A stretch of 14,759 bases of DNA from SIAJ01 sp035258765 (lineage in GTDB: Bacteria; Planctomycetota; Planctomycetia; Gemmatales; Gemmataceae): the NCBI GenBank assembly GCA_035258765.1, contig DATFWZ010000720.1:1-14759 (forward strand), in the 5' to 3' direction. The notes beneath the pieces are model-generated. The model was not told the origin of the DNA, did not search any database, and saw nothing but the letters and a program-made list of their open reading frames with translations. Position 1 is the stretch's first letter. The number at the start of each line of letters is the position of its first letter. Below, one piece after another: positions 6,530 to 14,380 of the stretch. The position numbers were made by a program, and so were the translations under genes.

Positions 6530-8434
6530 ATGACCCGCACCCTCTCCTTCATGACCCTCGTGCTGTCCGCCCCGCTCTTCGCCGCCGACCCGCCGGAGAC
6601 GGGCACCAACTCGATCGGCATGAAGCTCGTCCGCGTCGCGCCAGGTGAGTTCGTCATGGGATCGGGCGACGCCCCGCCGGCGTCCACCGACCTGTGGGCC
6701 AGGCGCGACTACGACGAATCCCCGGCCCACAAGGTGAAGATCACGAAAGCCTTCTACTTCGGAAGCACGGAAGTCACGAACGCCCAGTACGAGCAGTTCG
6801 ACCCCGACCACAAGAAGTTCCGCGGCCGCGACGGCGTGAGCAAGGCCGACGACGAGCCGGCCACGTTCGTCACCTGGCTCCAGGCGGTCGCGTTCTGCGA
6901 GTGGCTGTCGAAGAAGGAGGGCAAGCCGTATCGGCTGCCGACCGAGGCCGAGTGGGAGTACGCCTGCCGGGCCGGGACCACAATGGCCTTCAACACCGGC
7001 GACACGCTTACCGCCGAGCAGGCCAACATTGGGCTGACGAAGGACGGCAAACCGCAGCTCACGATGCCGGTCGGGAGTTACAAGCCGAACGCGTGGGGAC
7101 TCCACGACATGCACGGCAACGTGCTGGAGTGGTGCCTGGACTGGCACGGGCCGTACGACGCCGCCGAGCAGACCGACCCGGTCGGTCGGGCCGATGGGTA
7201 TGCGCGAATTGCCCGCGGCTGGTGCTTCCACCGCCCGGAGCGGGCCCGCGAGCCGATGAAGTACTGGCGCTCGGCGAACCGCTCCGGCTTCCTGCCCGAG
7301 GACGCGAATCGGTACACCGGGTTCCGCGTCGTCCAGGGCGAAATGCCGGCGACCAGGCCGCTCCCGATGGTCATCGCCGAGTACCAGAAGGACGTCCGCC
7401 AGGCCGACGCCCCGACGGACGGCCCCGACCCGACGAAGCCGTACTACGTCAACTTCACCGCCGACGTCAAGAACCCCAGCATCCCCAAGGACGCCTTCGG
7501 CCCGGTGTTCGCCAATCACAACCACTTCGCGGCCGTGTGCGTGTGCCCGAACGGCGACGTGCTCATGGCCTGGTACACGTGCGTCAACGAGCCAGGCCGT
7601 GAACTGGCCCAGGCGGCCAGCCGGCTGCGCGTCGGGTCCGACCGATGGGAGCCGGCGTCCCTGTTCTTCGACGTCCCCGACGTGAACGACCACGCCCCGG
7701 TCCTGCTCACGTCCGGGAAACGGATCTACCACTTCTGCACCCAGTCCCTCAGGGGATGGGACAACGCCAGTGACATCGTCCGCTATTCCGACGACAACGG
7801 GGCGACGTGGTCGAAGCCGACGATCATGCTCTCCCGCGACGACCCGAAGGCCCTGAGCCAGCCGTGCTCGGCGTTCGTGGCGAAGAATGGGGAACTGGTG
7901 CTGGCCTGCGATGGTGACCTGCACCGCGACGAGCGACTCCTGATCAGCGCCGACGCCGGGAAGACCTGGAAGGTGGCGTCCGGGGACATGCGGGCGACGG
8001 ACGGGAAGTACGCCATCCACCCGGCGGTCGCCCAGCGGGACGACGGTCAGGTGATCAACTTCCTCCGCGGCCCGGACCCAATGCCGGTCCAGCTCTCCAA
8101 GGACCTGGGGGAGACGTGGACGCAGAGAGATTCCTCCTTCCCCGGAATTCGCGGCGGGCAAAAGGCCGCGGCGCTCAAGCTCCGCAGCAGGGCCCTGCTC
8201 CTGGTCAGCATGGACAATCCGGGGCGCGTGGTGGGCAAAGGGGGGACATTCGCGGCCTTGTCGCTCGACGACGGGGACACCTGGAGCCACGTCCGCAAGC
8301 TGGACGGCGTCGCGGGCTACATGTCGGCCGCCCAGGCCCCGAACGGCGTGATCTACGTCGCCGGGACGAAGCAGACGGTGGTGGCATTCAACGAAGTGTG
8401 GCTCAAGGAGGGGACGGCGTACCCGCGGAAGTGA
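6530..8434 (+). CDS. Secreted SUMF1 (FGE-like) domain fused to a BNR sialidase domain
   Basis: Protein of 634 aa. Residues 1-19 are a signal peptide (MTRTLSFMTLVLSAPLFAA). Residues about 25-268 form an FGE-sulfatase/SUMF1 domain: NSIGMKLVRVAPGEFVMGS, STEVTNAQYEQF, YRLPTEAEWEYACRAG (134-149), GLHDMHGNVLEWC (190-202) and a final RYTGFRVV. Residues about 305-625 are a sialidase-like six-bladed propeller with four Asp boxes: SDDNGATW (420-427), SADAGKTW (473-480), SKDLGETW (523-530) and SLDDGDTW (578-585). In true formylglycine-generating enzymes, RGGS is followed by two catalytic cysteines. Here the segment reads RGWCFHRPERAR (229-240): neither cysteine position is kept and one Cys replaces the Ser. 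Sulfatase activation is therefore unlikely, and the domain may bind glycans or act structurally. No sulfatase is nearby. The start is chosen from the signal peptide; no SD is visible. Confidence 0.9.
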   Translation: MTRTLSFMTLVLSAPLFAADPPETGTNSIGMKLVRVAPGEFVMGSGDAPPASTDLWARRDYDESPAHKVKITKAFYFGSTEVTNAQYEQFDPDHKKFRGRDGVSKADDEPATFVTWLQAVAFCEWLSKKEGKPYRLPTEAEWEYACRAGTTMAFNTGDTLTAEQANIGLTKDGKPQLTMPVGSYKPNAWGLHDMHGNVLEWCLDWHGPYDAAEQTDPVGRADGYARIARGWCFHRPERAREPMKYWRSANRSGFLPEDANRYTGFRVVQGEMPATRPLPMVIAEYQKDVRQADAPTDGPDPTKPYYVNFTADVKNPSIPKDAFGPVFANHNHFAAVCVCPNGDVLMAWYTCVNEPGRELAQAASRLRVGSDRWEPASLFFDVPDVNDHAPVLLTSGKRIYHFCTQSLRGWDNASDIVRYSDDNGATWSKPTIMLSRDDPKALSQPCSAFVAKNGELVLACDGDLHRDERLLISADAGKTWKVASGDMRATDGKYAIHPAVAQRDDGQVINFLRGPDPMPVQLSKDLGETWTQRDSSFPGIRGGQKAAALKLRSRALLLVSMDNPGRVVGKGGTFAALSLDDGDTWSHVRKLDGVAGYMSAAQAPNGVIYVAGTKQTVVAFNEVWLKEGTAYPRK

Positions 8435-8492
8435 GCCCGGGCGGGTGGCGGTTTCTTATCTTTCATTTACACACACCCTCTGAAAAATAATC

Positions 8493-8508
8493 ACGGTTGA
8501 CGAACCGT
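8493..8508. terminator. Short hairpin between convergent genes, weak terminator candidate
   Basis: ACGGTT-GACG-AACCGT makes a 6-bp stem with a 4-base loop in the 102-bp gap between the sialidase-fusion gene and the convergent membrane-protein gene. There is no T-tract on either side, so intrinsic termination would be poor. A 10-bp palindrome CACTCGAGTG lies a little further on (from about 8526). Position is the main argument. Confidence 0.25.
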
Positions 8509-8536
8509 CAGAATGCACACGGTTCCACTCGAGTGC

Positions 8537-9022
8537 TCAAAACCGCTTGAGATTGTTGAAATTCGGATTGCCGCCCGGCGGGTTTGGCGGCGGCGGTGGC
8601 AAGTTAGCCGCGAGCACGAACGGCAGGACGATGGCCGCAATCGCCAGGAGGATCGCGAATACCCCACTGGCGACGCCCAGGACAGGAAGGACGGACGGAT
8701 TGCCCTGACTTCGTGAAACGAATCCGAGAGTGACCCCCGTGCCCCCCAATAGGGCCCCGATGATCGAGATCACCCACGAAATCGGGAGGAACGCAAAGCA
8801 GCACATACCGCACAGGAACGGCCCGCCGCTCAGAAGGGCAATGAGCAACCCGGACAGCCCGCACATGAACGACGCGACGCCAAGGGACTGACCGGGCGCA
8901 CCACTCCGCCGGCGGCCCCCGCCGGGTGGGCCCAGCCCCGGATCGTCCGCGTCGTCCTCGTCCCACTCCCGCGACCGGCGGCGCGGGCGATCATCCTCTT
9001 CGTCCCAGTCCCGCGTGCTCAT
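8537..9022 (-). CDS. Small hypothetical membrane protein with acidic/arginine-rich N-terminus
   Basis: Protein of 161 aa with no recognised catalytic motif. Residues 1-46 are strongly charged and low in complexity (DWDEEDDRPRRRSREWDEDD, then a Gly/Pro-rich linker), probably a disordered cytoplasmic tail. Hydrophobic stretches at about 47-66, 68-103 and 111-140 suggest three or four membrane segments. The middle one has a cluster of cysteines (FLCGMCCF). A proline run (PPPPPNPPGG) and a short Asn-rich end follow. The layout resembles DUF4190-type small membrane proteins, many of which carry such tails, but I assign this only tentatively. It is transcribed away from the flavoprotein gene with a 92-bp shared upstream region. 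Codon usage looks like that of its neighbours, and the coherent membrane pattern supports a real gene. Confidence 0.75.
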   Translation of the reverse strand: MSTRDWDEEDDRPRRRSREWDEDDADDPGLGPPGGGRRRSGAPGQSLGVASFMCGLSGLLIALLSGGPFLCGMCCFAFLPISWVISIIGALLGGTGVTLGFVSRSQGNPSVLPVLGVASGVFAILLAIAAIVLPFVLAANLPPPPPNPPGGNPNFNNLKRF

Positions 9023-9048
9023 GGCGGACTTCTCTCGGCGCGGTCACC

Positions 9049-9078
9049 TTGCCGGTCGCGAGTCCGGTCGAGTATACA
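9049..9078 (+). promoter_or_regulatory. Candidate sigma70-type promoter for the flavoprotein gene
   Basis: TTGCCG (9049-9054) and TATACA (9073-9078) are separated by 18 bp and point toward the flavoprotein start at 9115, giving a leader of about 30 nt. Each hexamer matches the E. coli-type consensus at four of six positions. Planctomycete promoters are poorly defined, so this is a weak to moderate call. Confidence 0.35.
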
Positions 9079-9114
9079 GGGGCTGCCACCACTCCGAAAT
9101 AACTGGGACAACGA

Positions 9115-10347
9115 ATGACCGGCCCCGGGTGGGACGTGATCGTGCTCGGGGCCGGCGCGGCCGGGCTGATGGCCGCGATCCACGCGGCCGAGCGCGGCAA
9201 GCGCACCCTCTTGTTGGAAAAGAACCGCAAGCCGGGGGTCAAGATCCTGATGTCCGGCGGCACGCGGTGCAACATCACCCACGACTGCGACAATCGCGGG
9301 ATCGTCCACGCGTTCGGCCCACCAGGCAAGTTCCTTCACTCCGCGCTTGCCGCTCTTTCGGTTCGCGACACCGTCGCCTTCTTCAACGCCGAAGGTGTTC
9401 CGACGAAGGTGGAGGAGACGGGCAAGGTTTTCCCGGTGAGTAACAAAGCGCTGGACGTCCTCGACGCCCTTCTCCGCCGAATGAGACGTTCCGGCGCGAC
9501 TCTGGCTCTCGAAGAACCGGCGCTCGACGTTCGCAAGTCCGGTAACGCGTTCGAGGTCGTGACAAACCAGCGCCTGTTGACAAGTCCCCGCGTCGTGATC
9601 ATGACCGGGGGCCAGTCGTACCCCGGGTGCGGGACCCGCGGCGATGGCTACGGGTTCGCCGCCCGGTTCGGCCACACGATCGTGCCGCCCAAGCCGGCCC
9701 TCGTCCCGATCACCGTGCCGGCCGACTGGGTGGCCGATCTGAAGGGGGTCACGCTCGCGGACGTCAACGTGACCGTCCTCGACGCGAACCGGCCGCTGCT
9801 GGAGCGCCGCGGCGGGTTCCTGTTCGCGCACTTCGGCCTGTCCGGCCCGGCCCCGCTCGACGTGAGCAAGGCCGTCAGCCAGCACCCGGACCCGCAATCG
9901 CTGGAACTCGAGCTCGACTTTCTGCCGTCACTTCCCGAAGTGGAACTCGACGAGTCGTTGCGGGTCGAGTCGCTGGCGTCCGGGAGGCAATTGCTCACGG
10001 TTGTGCTGAGCCGGCACCTGCCCCGCCGGCTTTGCGATACCCTTCTGACGCTGATTGGTCAGCCGCCCGACCGCAAGGCCGCGGGGTTGAGCAAGTCGGA
10101 TCGCCAGGCGCTGGTGCGGTCGGTCAAGCGGCTGCGCCTGCCGGTTCGCGGGACGCTCGGGTTCGAGAAGGCGGAGGTGACGGCCGGCGGCGTGTCGCTC
10201 GACGAGGTGGACTCGCGGACGATGGAGAGCAAGCACTGCCCCGGGCTTTTTTTGGCCGGCGAGGTGCTCGACCTGGACGGCCCAATCGGCGGGTACAACT
10301 TCCAGGCCGCGTGGAGCACGGGCTGGCTGTCGGGGCGGAGTGTTTGA
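9115..10347 (+). CDS. NAD(P)/FAD-dependent oxidoreductase, BaiN/HI0933 family
   Basis: Flavoprotein of 410 aa, the usual length for the HI0933-like (YhiN/BaiN) family. The N-terminal Rossmann fold shows VIVLGAGAAGLMAAIHAAERG (residues 8-28; GAGAAG at 12-17 binds the FAD pyrophosphate) with the ribose-binding Glu at the end of strand 2 (LLLEK, E35). The family signature SGGTRCNIT is at 47-55. Further marks are MTGGQSYPGCGTRGDGYGFA and the C-terminal second FAD region (TAGGV, then FLAGEVLDLDGPIGGYNFQAA). BaiN reduces bile-acid intermediates in gut bacteria, and other members have unclear substrates; this one is likely cytoplasmic with an unknown substrate. ATG 9115 is set by the Rossmann motif; only a weak GGGA lies upstream. 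The methyltransferase follows after 75 bp on the same strand. Confidence 0.93.
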   Translation: MTGPGWDVIVLGAGAAGLMAAIHAAERGKRTLLLEKNRKPGVKILMSGGTRCNITHDCDNRGIVHAFGPPGKFLHSALAALSVRDTVAFFNAEGVPTKVEETGKVFPVSNKALDVLDALLRRMRRSGATLALEEPALDVRKSGNAFEVVTNQRLLTSPRVVIMTGGQSYPGCGTRGDGYGFAARFGHTIVPPKPALVPITVPADWVADLKGVTLADVNVTVLDANRPLLERRGGFLFAHFGLSGPAPLDVSKAVSQHPDPQSLELELDFLPSLPEVELDESLRVESLASGRQLLTVVLSRHLPRRLCDTLLTLIGQPPDRKAAGLSKSDRQALVRSVKRLRLPVRGTLGFEKAEVTAGGVSLDEVDSRTMESKHCPGLFLAGEVLDLDGPIGGYNFQAAWSTGWLSGRSV

Positions 10348-10422
10348 TTGCGACACTTGTTAATGAGTTCTGCGCGGGATTGAGATGTTGAGTTGCTGGC
10401 GTTCTTCTTCGTGATTCCAATT

Positions 10423-11538
10423 ATGCCTCTCTCCGCACTCACCAAGCCCGCGACCGATCCGACGGCGATCTTCGAACACTTCCGGTATCACTACGCCACC
10501 GAGCTGCTCACCGTCGCCGCCACCGACTTCGACTTGTTTGGGCGACTCGCGGACGGGCCGAAGTCGTTCGACGAGCTGCGCGCCGAGATCGGACTCGCCG
10601 ACAGGGCCGCCCACGTCCTGTTCACGGCGCTGCGGGCGATGGGCGTATTGACGCTCACGGACGGCAAACTGAACCTGACCCCCGCGGCGCGCGAACACCT
10701 GGTGCCGGGCAGGTACTTCGAGGTCGGCGGGTACATTGGCCTCTTCGCCGACAGCCCGGGCGTGCGGACTATGGCCGAGCGGCTGCGGACCAACCGCCCC
10801 GCGACCGCCCGCGAGGACGACGCGGGGTCCGCGTACACCTTCAAGGAGGGAACGGAGTCGGCCATGGACCGCCAGGCGTCGGCCCGGCGGCTGACGCTGG
10901 CCCTCGCCGGGCGGGCGACGAACGTCGCCCCGTACCTGGCCGCGAATGTGCCGTTGCTTGACTCGCGCCTCCTGGTCGACGTCGGCGGCGGGTCCGGGAT
11001 TTACGCGATCGCCTGCGTTCAGCAGAACCCGAACCTCCGGGCCGTCGTCTGGGACCGGCCAGAGGTGCTGAAGGTGGCAAGTGAGATGGTGGACGCCTAC
11101 GGGGTGGCCGACCGGGTCGAGTTGGTCGCCGGGGATATGTTCGCGGACCCATTCCCGGCCGGAGCCGACGCGATCCTACTCTCCAACGTGTTACACGACT
11201 GGGACGTACCTGACTGCCGGAAAATATTGCGGCGGTGCGCAGACGCTTTGCCCGCGGGCGGCCGGGTGCTCATTCACGACGTCTTCCTGGACGACGATCT
11301 CGGCGGACCGCTCGCGGTCGCGCTGTACTCGGCCGGGTTGTTTGTGTTGACGGAGGGCCGGGCGTATTCGGCGGCGGAGTACCGCGAGTGGCTGCGGGAC
11401 GCGGGCTTCACGCCGGCGGAACGGGTTGTGCCGACGCTGGTTCATTGCGGGGTGCTGGAGGGGCGGCCGGGTCTCGTTAGCCGCGACGCGGAGACTTCGC
11501 GGAGCGGAGCGCGAAAGGCGGATGCGCCCGGGACGTAG
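10423..11538 (+). CDS. SAM-dependent O-methyltransferase-like protein with repeat-derived C-terminus
   Basis: Protein of 371 aa with the two-part layout of dimeric O-methyltransferases (CrtF/hydroxyindole type). Residues 11-95 are a winged-helix dimerisation domain (DPTAIFEHFRYHYATELL, later LTLTDGKLNLTPAAREHL). Residues about 150-348 are the Rossmann catalytic domain, with SAM loop LVDVGGGSG (184-192), VVWDRPEVL (208-216), GDMF (237-240) and NVLHDWD (255-261) carrying the usual catalytic His. It would transfer a methyl group to a hydroxyl of an unknown small molecule. Normal homology seems to end around HCGVLEGRPG (341-350). The last 20 or so residues (SRDAETSRSGAR and on) are encoded by the left arm and centre of a palindromic repeat, which also supplies the TAG stop. 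ATG 10423 is preferred over an upstream TTG at 10393; no SD is seen. Confidence 0.87.
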   Translation: MPLSALTKPATDPTAIFEHFRYHYATELLTVAATDFDLFGRLADGPKSFDELRAEIGLADRAAHVLFTALRAMGVLTLTDGKLNLTPAAREHLVPGRYFEVGGYIGLFADSPGVRTMAERLRTNRPATAREDDAGSAYTFKEGTESAMDRQASARRLTLALAGRATNVAPYLAANVPLLDSRLLVDVGGGSGIYAIACVQQNPNLRAVVWDRPEVLKVASEMVDAYGVADRVELVAGDMFADPFPAGADAILLSNVLHDWDVPDCRKILRRCADALPAGGRVLIHDVFLDDDLGGPLAVALYSAGLFVLTEGRAYSAAEYREWLRDAGFTPAERVVPTLVHCGVLEGRPGLVSRDAETSRSGARKADAPGT

Positions 11539-11598
11539 ATGCGGCGCCCCCGCGGCGTGCGCGCTCCGCTCCGCAAAGCCTCCGCGTCGCGGCTAACG
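11475..11598. repeat. Palindromic interspersed repeat, family B
   Basis: Two 39-bp arms (11475-11513 and 11560-11598) are complementary at 37 of 39 positions, with a 46-bp centre. The left arm starts CGTTAGCCGCGACGCGGAG and includes GCGGAGCGGAGCGCG. The left arm lies inside the 3' end of the methyltransferase gene; the right arm abuts a decayed gene fragment. Its sequence is unrelated to family A at 2429 and 13166. Read outward from either side, the arms encode similar peptides (SRDAETSRSGAR and SRDAEALRSGAR). No transposase or obvious target duplication was seen. Confidence 0.85.
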
Positions 11599-11600
11599 GC

Positions 11601-11828
11601 TTCGAAAAGAAGACGATGCTCCTGAAGTTCCAAGCCGACGGTGTGCTGATCGCCACCTACAACGGCGGCCCGGTGGCCAACACCACCTGGAAATAGGACG
11701 GGGAGAAAGTGTACTTCTCACTCAACAACTACTGCGAGATTGACGGCAAGCTCGTCGGCGACAAGGTCGAGGGCCAGTGCTACAACGTCGTCGATACTCG
11801 GTTTGACGTGACCTTGACCAGGATGGTC
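11601..11828 (+). pseudogene. Decayed gene fragment with in-frame TAG
   Basis: One frame reads coherently through 11601-11828 as KKTMLLKFQADGVLIATYNG, a short link, NTTWK, a TAG at 11694-11696, then DGEKVYFSLNN and GDKVEGQCYNV, ending near VTLTRM. The pattern (a W-K-x-DGEKVYF strand pair, then KLVGDKVEG and a final V-x-LTR) looks like the C-terminal part of a small beta-rich secreted domain found in planctomycete hypothetical proteins; that family resemblance is from memory. The codon before DGE is most simply a CAG (Gln) changed to TAG by one base. The N-terminal part is missing and is replaced upstream by the family-B repeat, so the gene appears broken by truncation and a nonsense change. 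A GTG at 11709 could start a short product, but its frame runs on into the antisense of the next gene. Confidence 0.6.
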
Positions 11829-11844
11829 CACGATCGTTTGCGCG

Positions 11845-13098
11845 TCAATTCTTCTCCCCAACACAGAACAAGGCCCGCGCCCCGCGCAGGTAGATCTGTC
11901 CCTTGGAAAACGCCGGCGAGGCATAACAATTCTCTCCGATCGAGTTCTTCTCTAAGAGCTCGAACTTCTCACCCGCCTTGACGACCCAGGTCACCCCGTC
12001 GTCGTCCGGGAAGTACAGCCGGCCCTCGGCGCAAATGGGCGACGCGCTGTGGTGCTTGCCGAGCCGCTCCATCCAGTGGAGCTTGCCGTTCAGGGCGTCG
12101 CGACAGGTGGCCCGGCCCTCGTCGTGGACCAGGAAGATGTTGTCCCCGTGCGCGACCGGCGACGGCACGTACCCGGCCCCGCCGTTCTTCTCGTGCCAGG
12201 CGACGTGTGTCTTCGTCACGTTCCCCGACCCGTCCGGCTTGATGCCCATGACGTGGTAGGTCGGGAACCCGGCGGTCAGGAAGAAGAGGCCCTTCGAATA
12301 CACCATGCTGGCCACGAACTGCTCTGTCGGCCCGTCGATCGTCCAGAGCGGCTTGCCGGTGTCTGGGTCGTAGCTCGCCACCGTCTCGGCCCCGGTCAGG
12401 ACCATCTGCATCCGGCCGGCCGCCTCGGTGATGAGCGGCGGGCAGTAGGAGCGGATGCGGTGCGATCGGTCGATTCGCCATTTCTCCGAGCCGGTCTTCC
12501 GGTCGAGGGCGACGACGTAGGCCGGTTTCTTCTTGTCAAACCCGTCCTGGTCGCAATTGACGATCACCAGGTTCCTGTAGAGGACTGGCGGGCTGCAGAA
12601 CCCGTGTCTCGACTCGAACTCCCCCGGCGAGACTTTCCACACCTCGTTGCCCGCGAAGTCGTACGCGGCGACGACCACGTTCGGGTTGTCGAGGAAGGTG
12701 ACGAACACCCGCTCGCCGTCGGTCGCGGGGGTGGAGCTGGCCCGGCTATTAAGTTTGTGGATCGGCTCCGCCTTCGCCCGGGCGACAGCCTTCTGCCAGA
12801 GAACGCGGCCGTCCTTGCGGTCGAGACAGAGGAGCAGCCGGTCTTTGGGCTGGTTCGGGTCGCCGTCCTCGATCGCCGACGTGACAAATACGCGATCGCC
12901 CCAGACGATCGGGGACGAGTGCCCCTTGCCCGGGATGGGCGTTTTCCAGACGACGTTGTCCGTGGCCGACCACTTGGTGGGGAAGCCCTTCTCGTCAGTC
13001 GTGCCGTCCCCGCGGGGGCCGCGCCACATGGGCCAGTTGCCGTCGGCGGCGAGGAGCGGCGTAGTGAGGAAGAGGAAGGCGGGAAGGAGTCGGGACAT
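11845..13098 (-). CDS. Exported PQQ-like beta-propeller protein
   Basis: Protein of 417 aa with a signal peptide (MSRLLPAFLFLTTPLLAADG, cleavage near 18). The mature start NWPMWRGPRGDG (21-32) is typical of planctomycete PQQ-binding-like or BamB-type propellers. Repeated blade motifs of the form D-x-x-x-G-x-x-x-W are visible: LDRKDGRVLWQ (92-102), YDFAGNEVWK (146-155), LDRKTGSEKW (198-207) and YDPDTGKPLW further on. Such proteins fold as an eight-bladed propeller. Some are quinoprotein dehydrogenases and many are non-enzymatic; residues that would settle PQQ binding cannot be judged here. ATG 13098 is chosen from the signal peptide; the frame extends upstream to 13149 with non-signal-like sequence. 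No clear SD. A family-A repeat lies 67 bp upstream. Confidence 0.87.
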   Translation of the reverse strand: MSRLLPAFLFLTTPLLAADGNWPMWRGPRGDGTTDEKGFPTKWSATDNVVWKTPIPGKGHSSPIVWGDRVFVTSAIEDGDPNQPKDRLLLCLDRKDGRVLWQKAVARAKAEPIHKLNSRASSTPATDGERVFVTFLDNPNVVVAAYDFAGNEVWKVSPGEFESRHGFCSPPVLYRNLVIVNCDQDGFDKKKPAYVVALDRKTGSEKWRIDRSHRIRSYCPPLITEAAGRMQMVLTGAETVASYDPDTGKPLWTIDGPTEQFVASMVYSKGLFFLTAGFPTYHVMGIKPDGSGNVTKTHVAWHEKNGGAGYVPSPVAHGDNIFLVHDEGRATCRDALNGKLHWMERLGKHHSASPICAEGRLYFPDDDGVTWVVKAGEKFELLEKNSIGENCYASPAFSKGQIYLRGARALFCVGEKN

Positions 13099-13165
13099 GA
13101 GGCTCGCGGGGAGGATGGAGGCAATTGAGGCGGGATCGAGGAAGGTCATTTCATTATCAACGGCC

Positions 13166-13273
13166 CTGCAGGGAACGCCCTCGGTGACGTTCGGAAGAGC
13201 TTGCCCCCCGAGGACATTAATGCGCCCCGGGGAGGCGGGCGTTGCGGAACGCCACGGAGGGCGTTCCCTTCAG
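13166..13273. repeat. Palindromic interspersed repeat, family A, copy 2 (diverged)
   Basis: This copy has the same plan and length as 2429-2536. Its right arm shares an uninterrupted 27 bp with copy 1 (13243-13269 versus 2507-2533), while its left arm (CTGCAGGGAACGCCCTCGG and on) has several substitutions, so the hairpin is imperfect. The centre again contains GCCCCGGGGA and an ACATTAATG/ACATG-like stretch, so arms and centre descend from one element. It lies between the stop of the NHL gene (13314) and the start of the PQQ-like gene (13098), both on the minus strand, and may uncouple their transcription. Confidence 0.85.
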
Positions 13274-13313
13274 GTTCCTCGCCCCCCCCGACGCCGGGGG
13301 AGAGGAAGACAAC

Positions 13314-14375
13314 TTACGCCGCGGGGCTGAACTTCCGCGGGCGGCCGTTCGGCAGCCACTCGATGACGTACATGTTACCCTTCGAATCCACCGTCAGGGC
13401 GTGCGGCGTGAAGAACGCTTCCGGGTGCTTGGCCGGGTCTTCCTTCTTCTCGCGCAACGCGAGCCCGTCGCCCACGTGGGCGACGACTTTGTCATTCTCG
13501 TCGAGGATGGTGACGCGAGCCGCCAGGTCGGGGATGAAGAGCTGGCCGTTGTGCTGGTAGAAGCAGCACGGGTTGCGCACGTCGCGGAGCGTCCGCTTGT
13601 ACTCGAGCTCCATCGAGTACACCTCGACGCGGTCGTTGTGTCGGTCCGCGATGTAGATCTCCGGCTCTTTCTTCAATGTGTTCACCCACACGCCGTGGCA
13701 CGTGTTGAACTTGCCGTTCTCCTTGCCCCGCCCCCCCATTGTCTTGATCAGCTTGAAGTTCTTGTCAAACCGGTGGACGAGCTGGCTGCCGTACCCGTCG
13801 ACAACATAGATGTCCCCGTTCGCGGATACGGCCACGTCCGTCGGGTTGGTGAAGTCGAACTTCTTCGAGGTGTCGGACTCCTGCTCGACGTTGCCGATCT
13901 GGAACAGTAACTTCCCGTCGAGGTCGGTCTTGTAGACGCGGGCCCCGAGCTTCGGCTTCCCCTTGGGAGTGGCCACGTTCTCGGTCCAGTACAAGAACTC
14001 GTGCTCTCCTTCCTTGTTCCAATACAACCCGTGAGCGGTGGCCGCGTACTGGTTCGGGTCGTAGCCGACGCGGTCCCTGATGTCCTTGACCCACGTCTCC
14101 AGGATTTTGCCGTCGCGGTCGAAGATGACGACGCAGGCATTCGCCGACCGGGAGGTCACATAGATCCGGTCCTTGCCATCGACGACCAGGGCGCACCCAA
14201 GGCCGTAATTCATGCCGGCGGGGAGCTTGCCCCAGTTCTCATCGAGTGCGTAGGTCGCCTTGCCCTCTCCGATCTTGATCGCGGCGCCTGCCCGGGTGCC
14301 GAGGGCGAGGCCCGCGGTCGTCGACGCGGCGGTCTGCAGGAAGGTGCGGCGGGTGAACAGGTATTGGTCGGTCAT
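13314..14375 (-). CDS. Tat-exported NHL-repeat beta-propeller protein
   Basis: Protein of 353 aa. The N-terminus has a twin-arginine signal, TRRTFLQTAASTTAGLALG (8-26), ending near ARA/GAA, so the protein is exported already folded. The rest is an NHL-type six-bladed propeller. Blades are visible at TNPTDVAVSANGDIYVVDG (176-194), FNTCHGVWV with IYIADRHNDRVEVY (223-253) and TPHALTVDSKGNMYVIEW (323-340), plus an earlier LVVDGKDRIYVTSR (63-76). Peptidyl-alpha-hydroxyglycine lyase-like and plain binding proteins share this fold, and no catalytic role is clear. An AGGA 6 nt before ATG 14375 acts as a plausible SD and lies inside a 9-bp tandem repeat. The lactonase-like gene ends 55 bp upstream on the same strand. 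Confidence 0.9.
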   Translation of the reverse strand: MTDQYLFTRRTFLQTAASTTAGLALGTRAGAAIKIGEGKATYALDENWGKLPAGMNYGLGCALVVDGKDRIYVTSRSANACVVIFDRDGKILETWVKDIRDRVGYDPNQYAATAHGLYWNKEGEHEFLYWTENVATPKGKPKLGARVYKTDLDGKLLFQIGNVEQESDTSKKFDFTNPTDVAVSANGDIYVVDGYGSQLVHRFDKNFKLIKTMGGRGKENGKFNTCHGVWVNTLKKEPEIYIADRHNDRVEVYSMELEYKRTLRDVRNPCCFYQHNGQLFIPDLAARVTILDENDKVVAHVGDGLALREKKEDPAKHPEAFFTPHALTVDSKGNMYVIEWLPNGRPRKFSPAA

Positions 14376-14380
14376 GTAAG

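Noticed and set aside
6448..6687. 80-codon upstream extension of the HAD gene
   Set aside because: It runs antisense into the divergent SUMF1-sialidase gene, and the HAD fold starts at once from ATG 6447.
6476..8290. 604-codon minus-strand open frame
   Set aside because: It lies fully antisense to the SUMF1-sialidase gene. Its composition is biased toward V, R, G, L and A, as expected for a shadow frame, and it shows no domain motif.
11709..11981. 90-codon frame from a GTG start
   Set aside because: The first part is the remnant of the broken gene. The rest is antisense to the PQQ-like gene end with no protein-like pattern.
12049..13128. 359-codon plus-strand open frame opposite the PQQ-like gene
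   Set aside because: The minus-strand reading has a signal peptide and propeller repeats; this frame has neither and is a GC-driven shadow.
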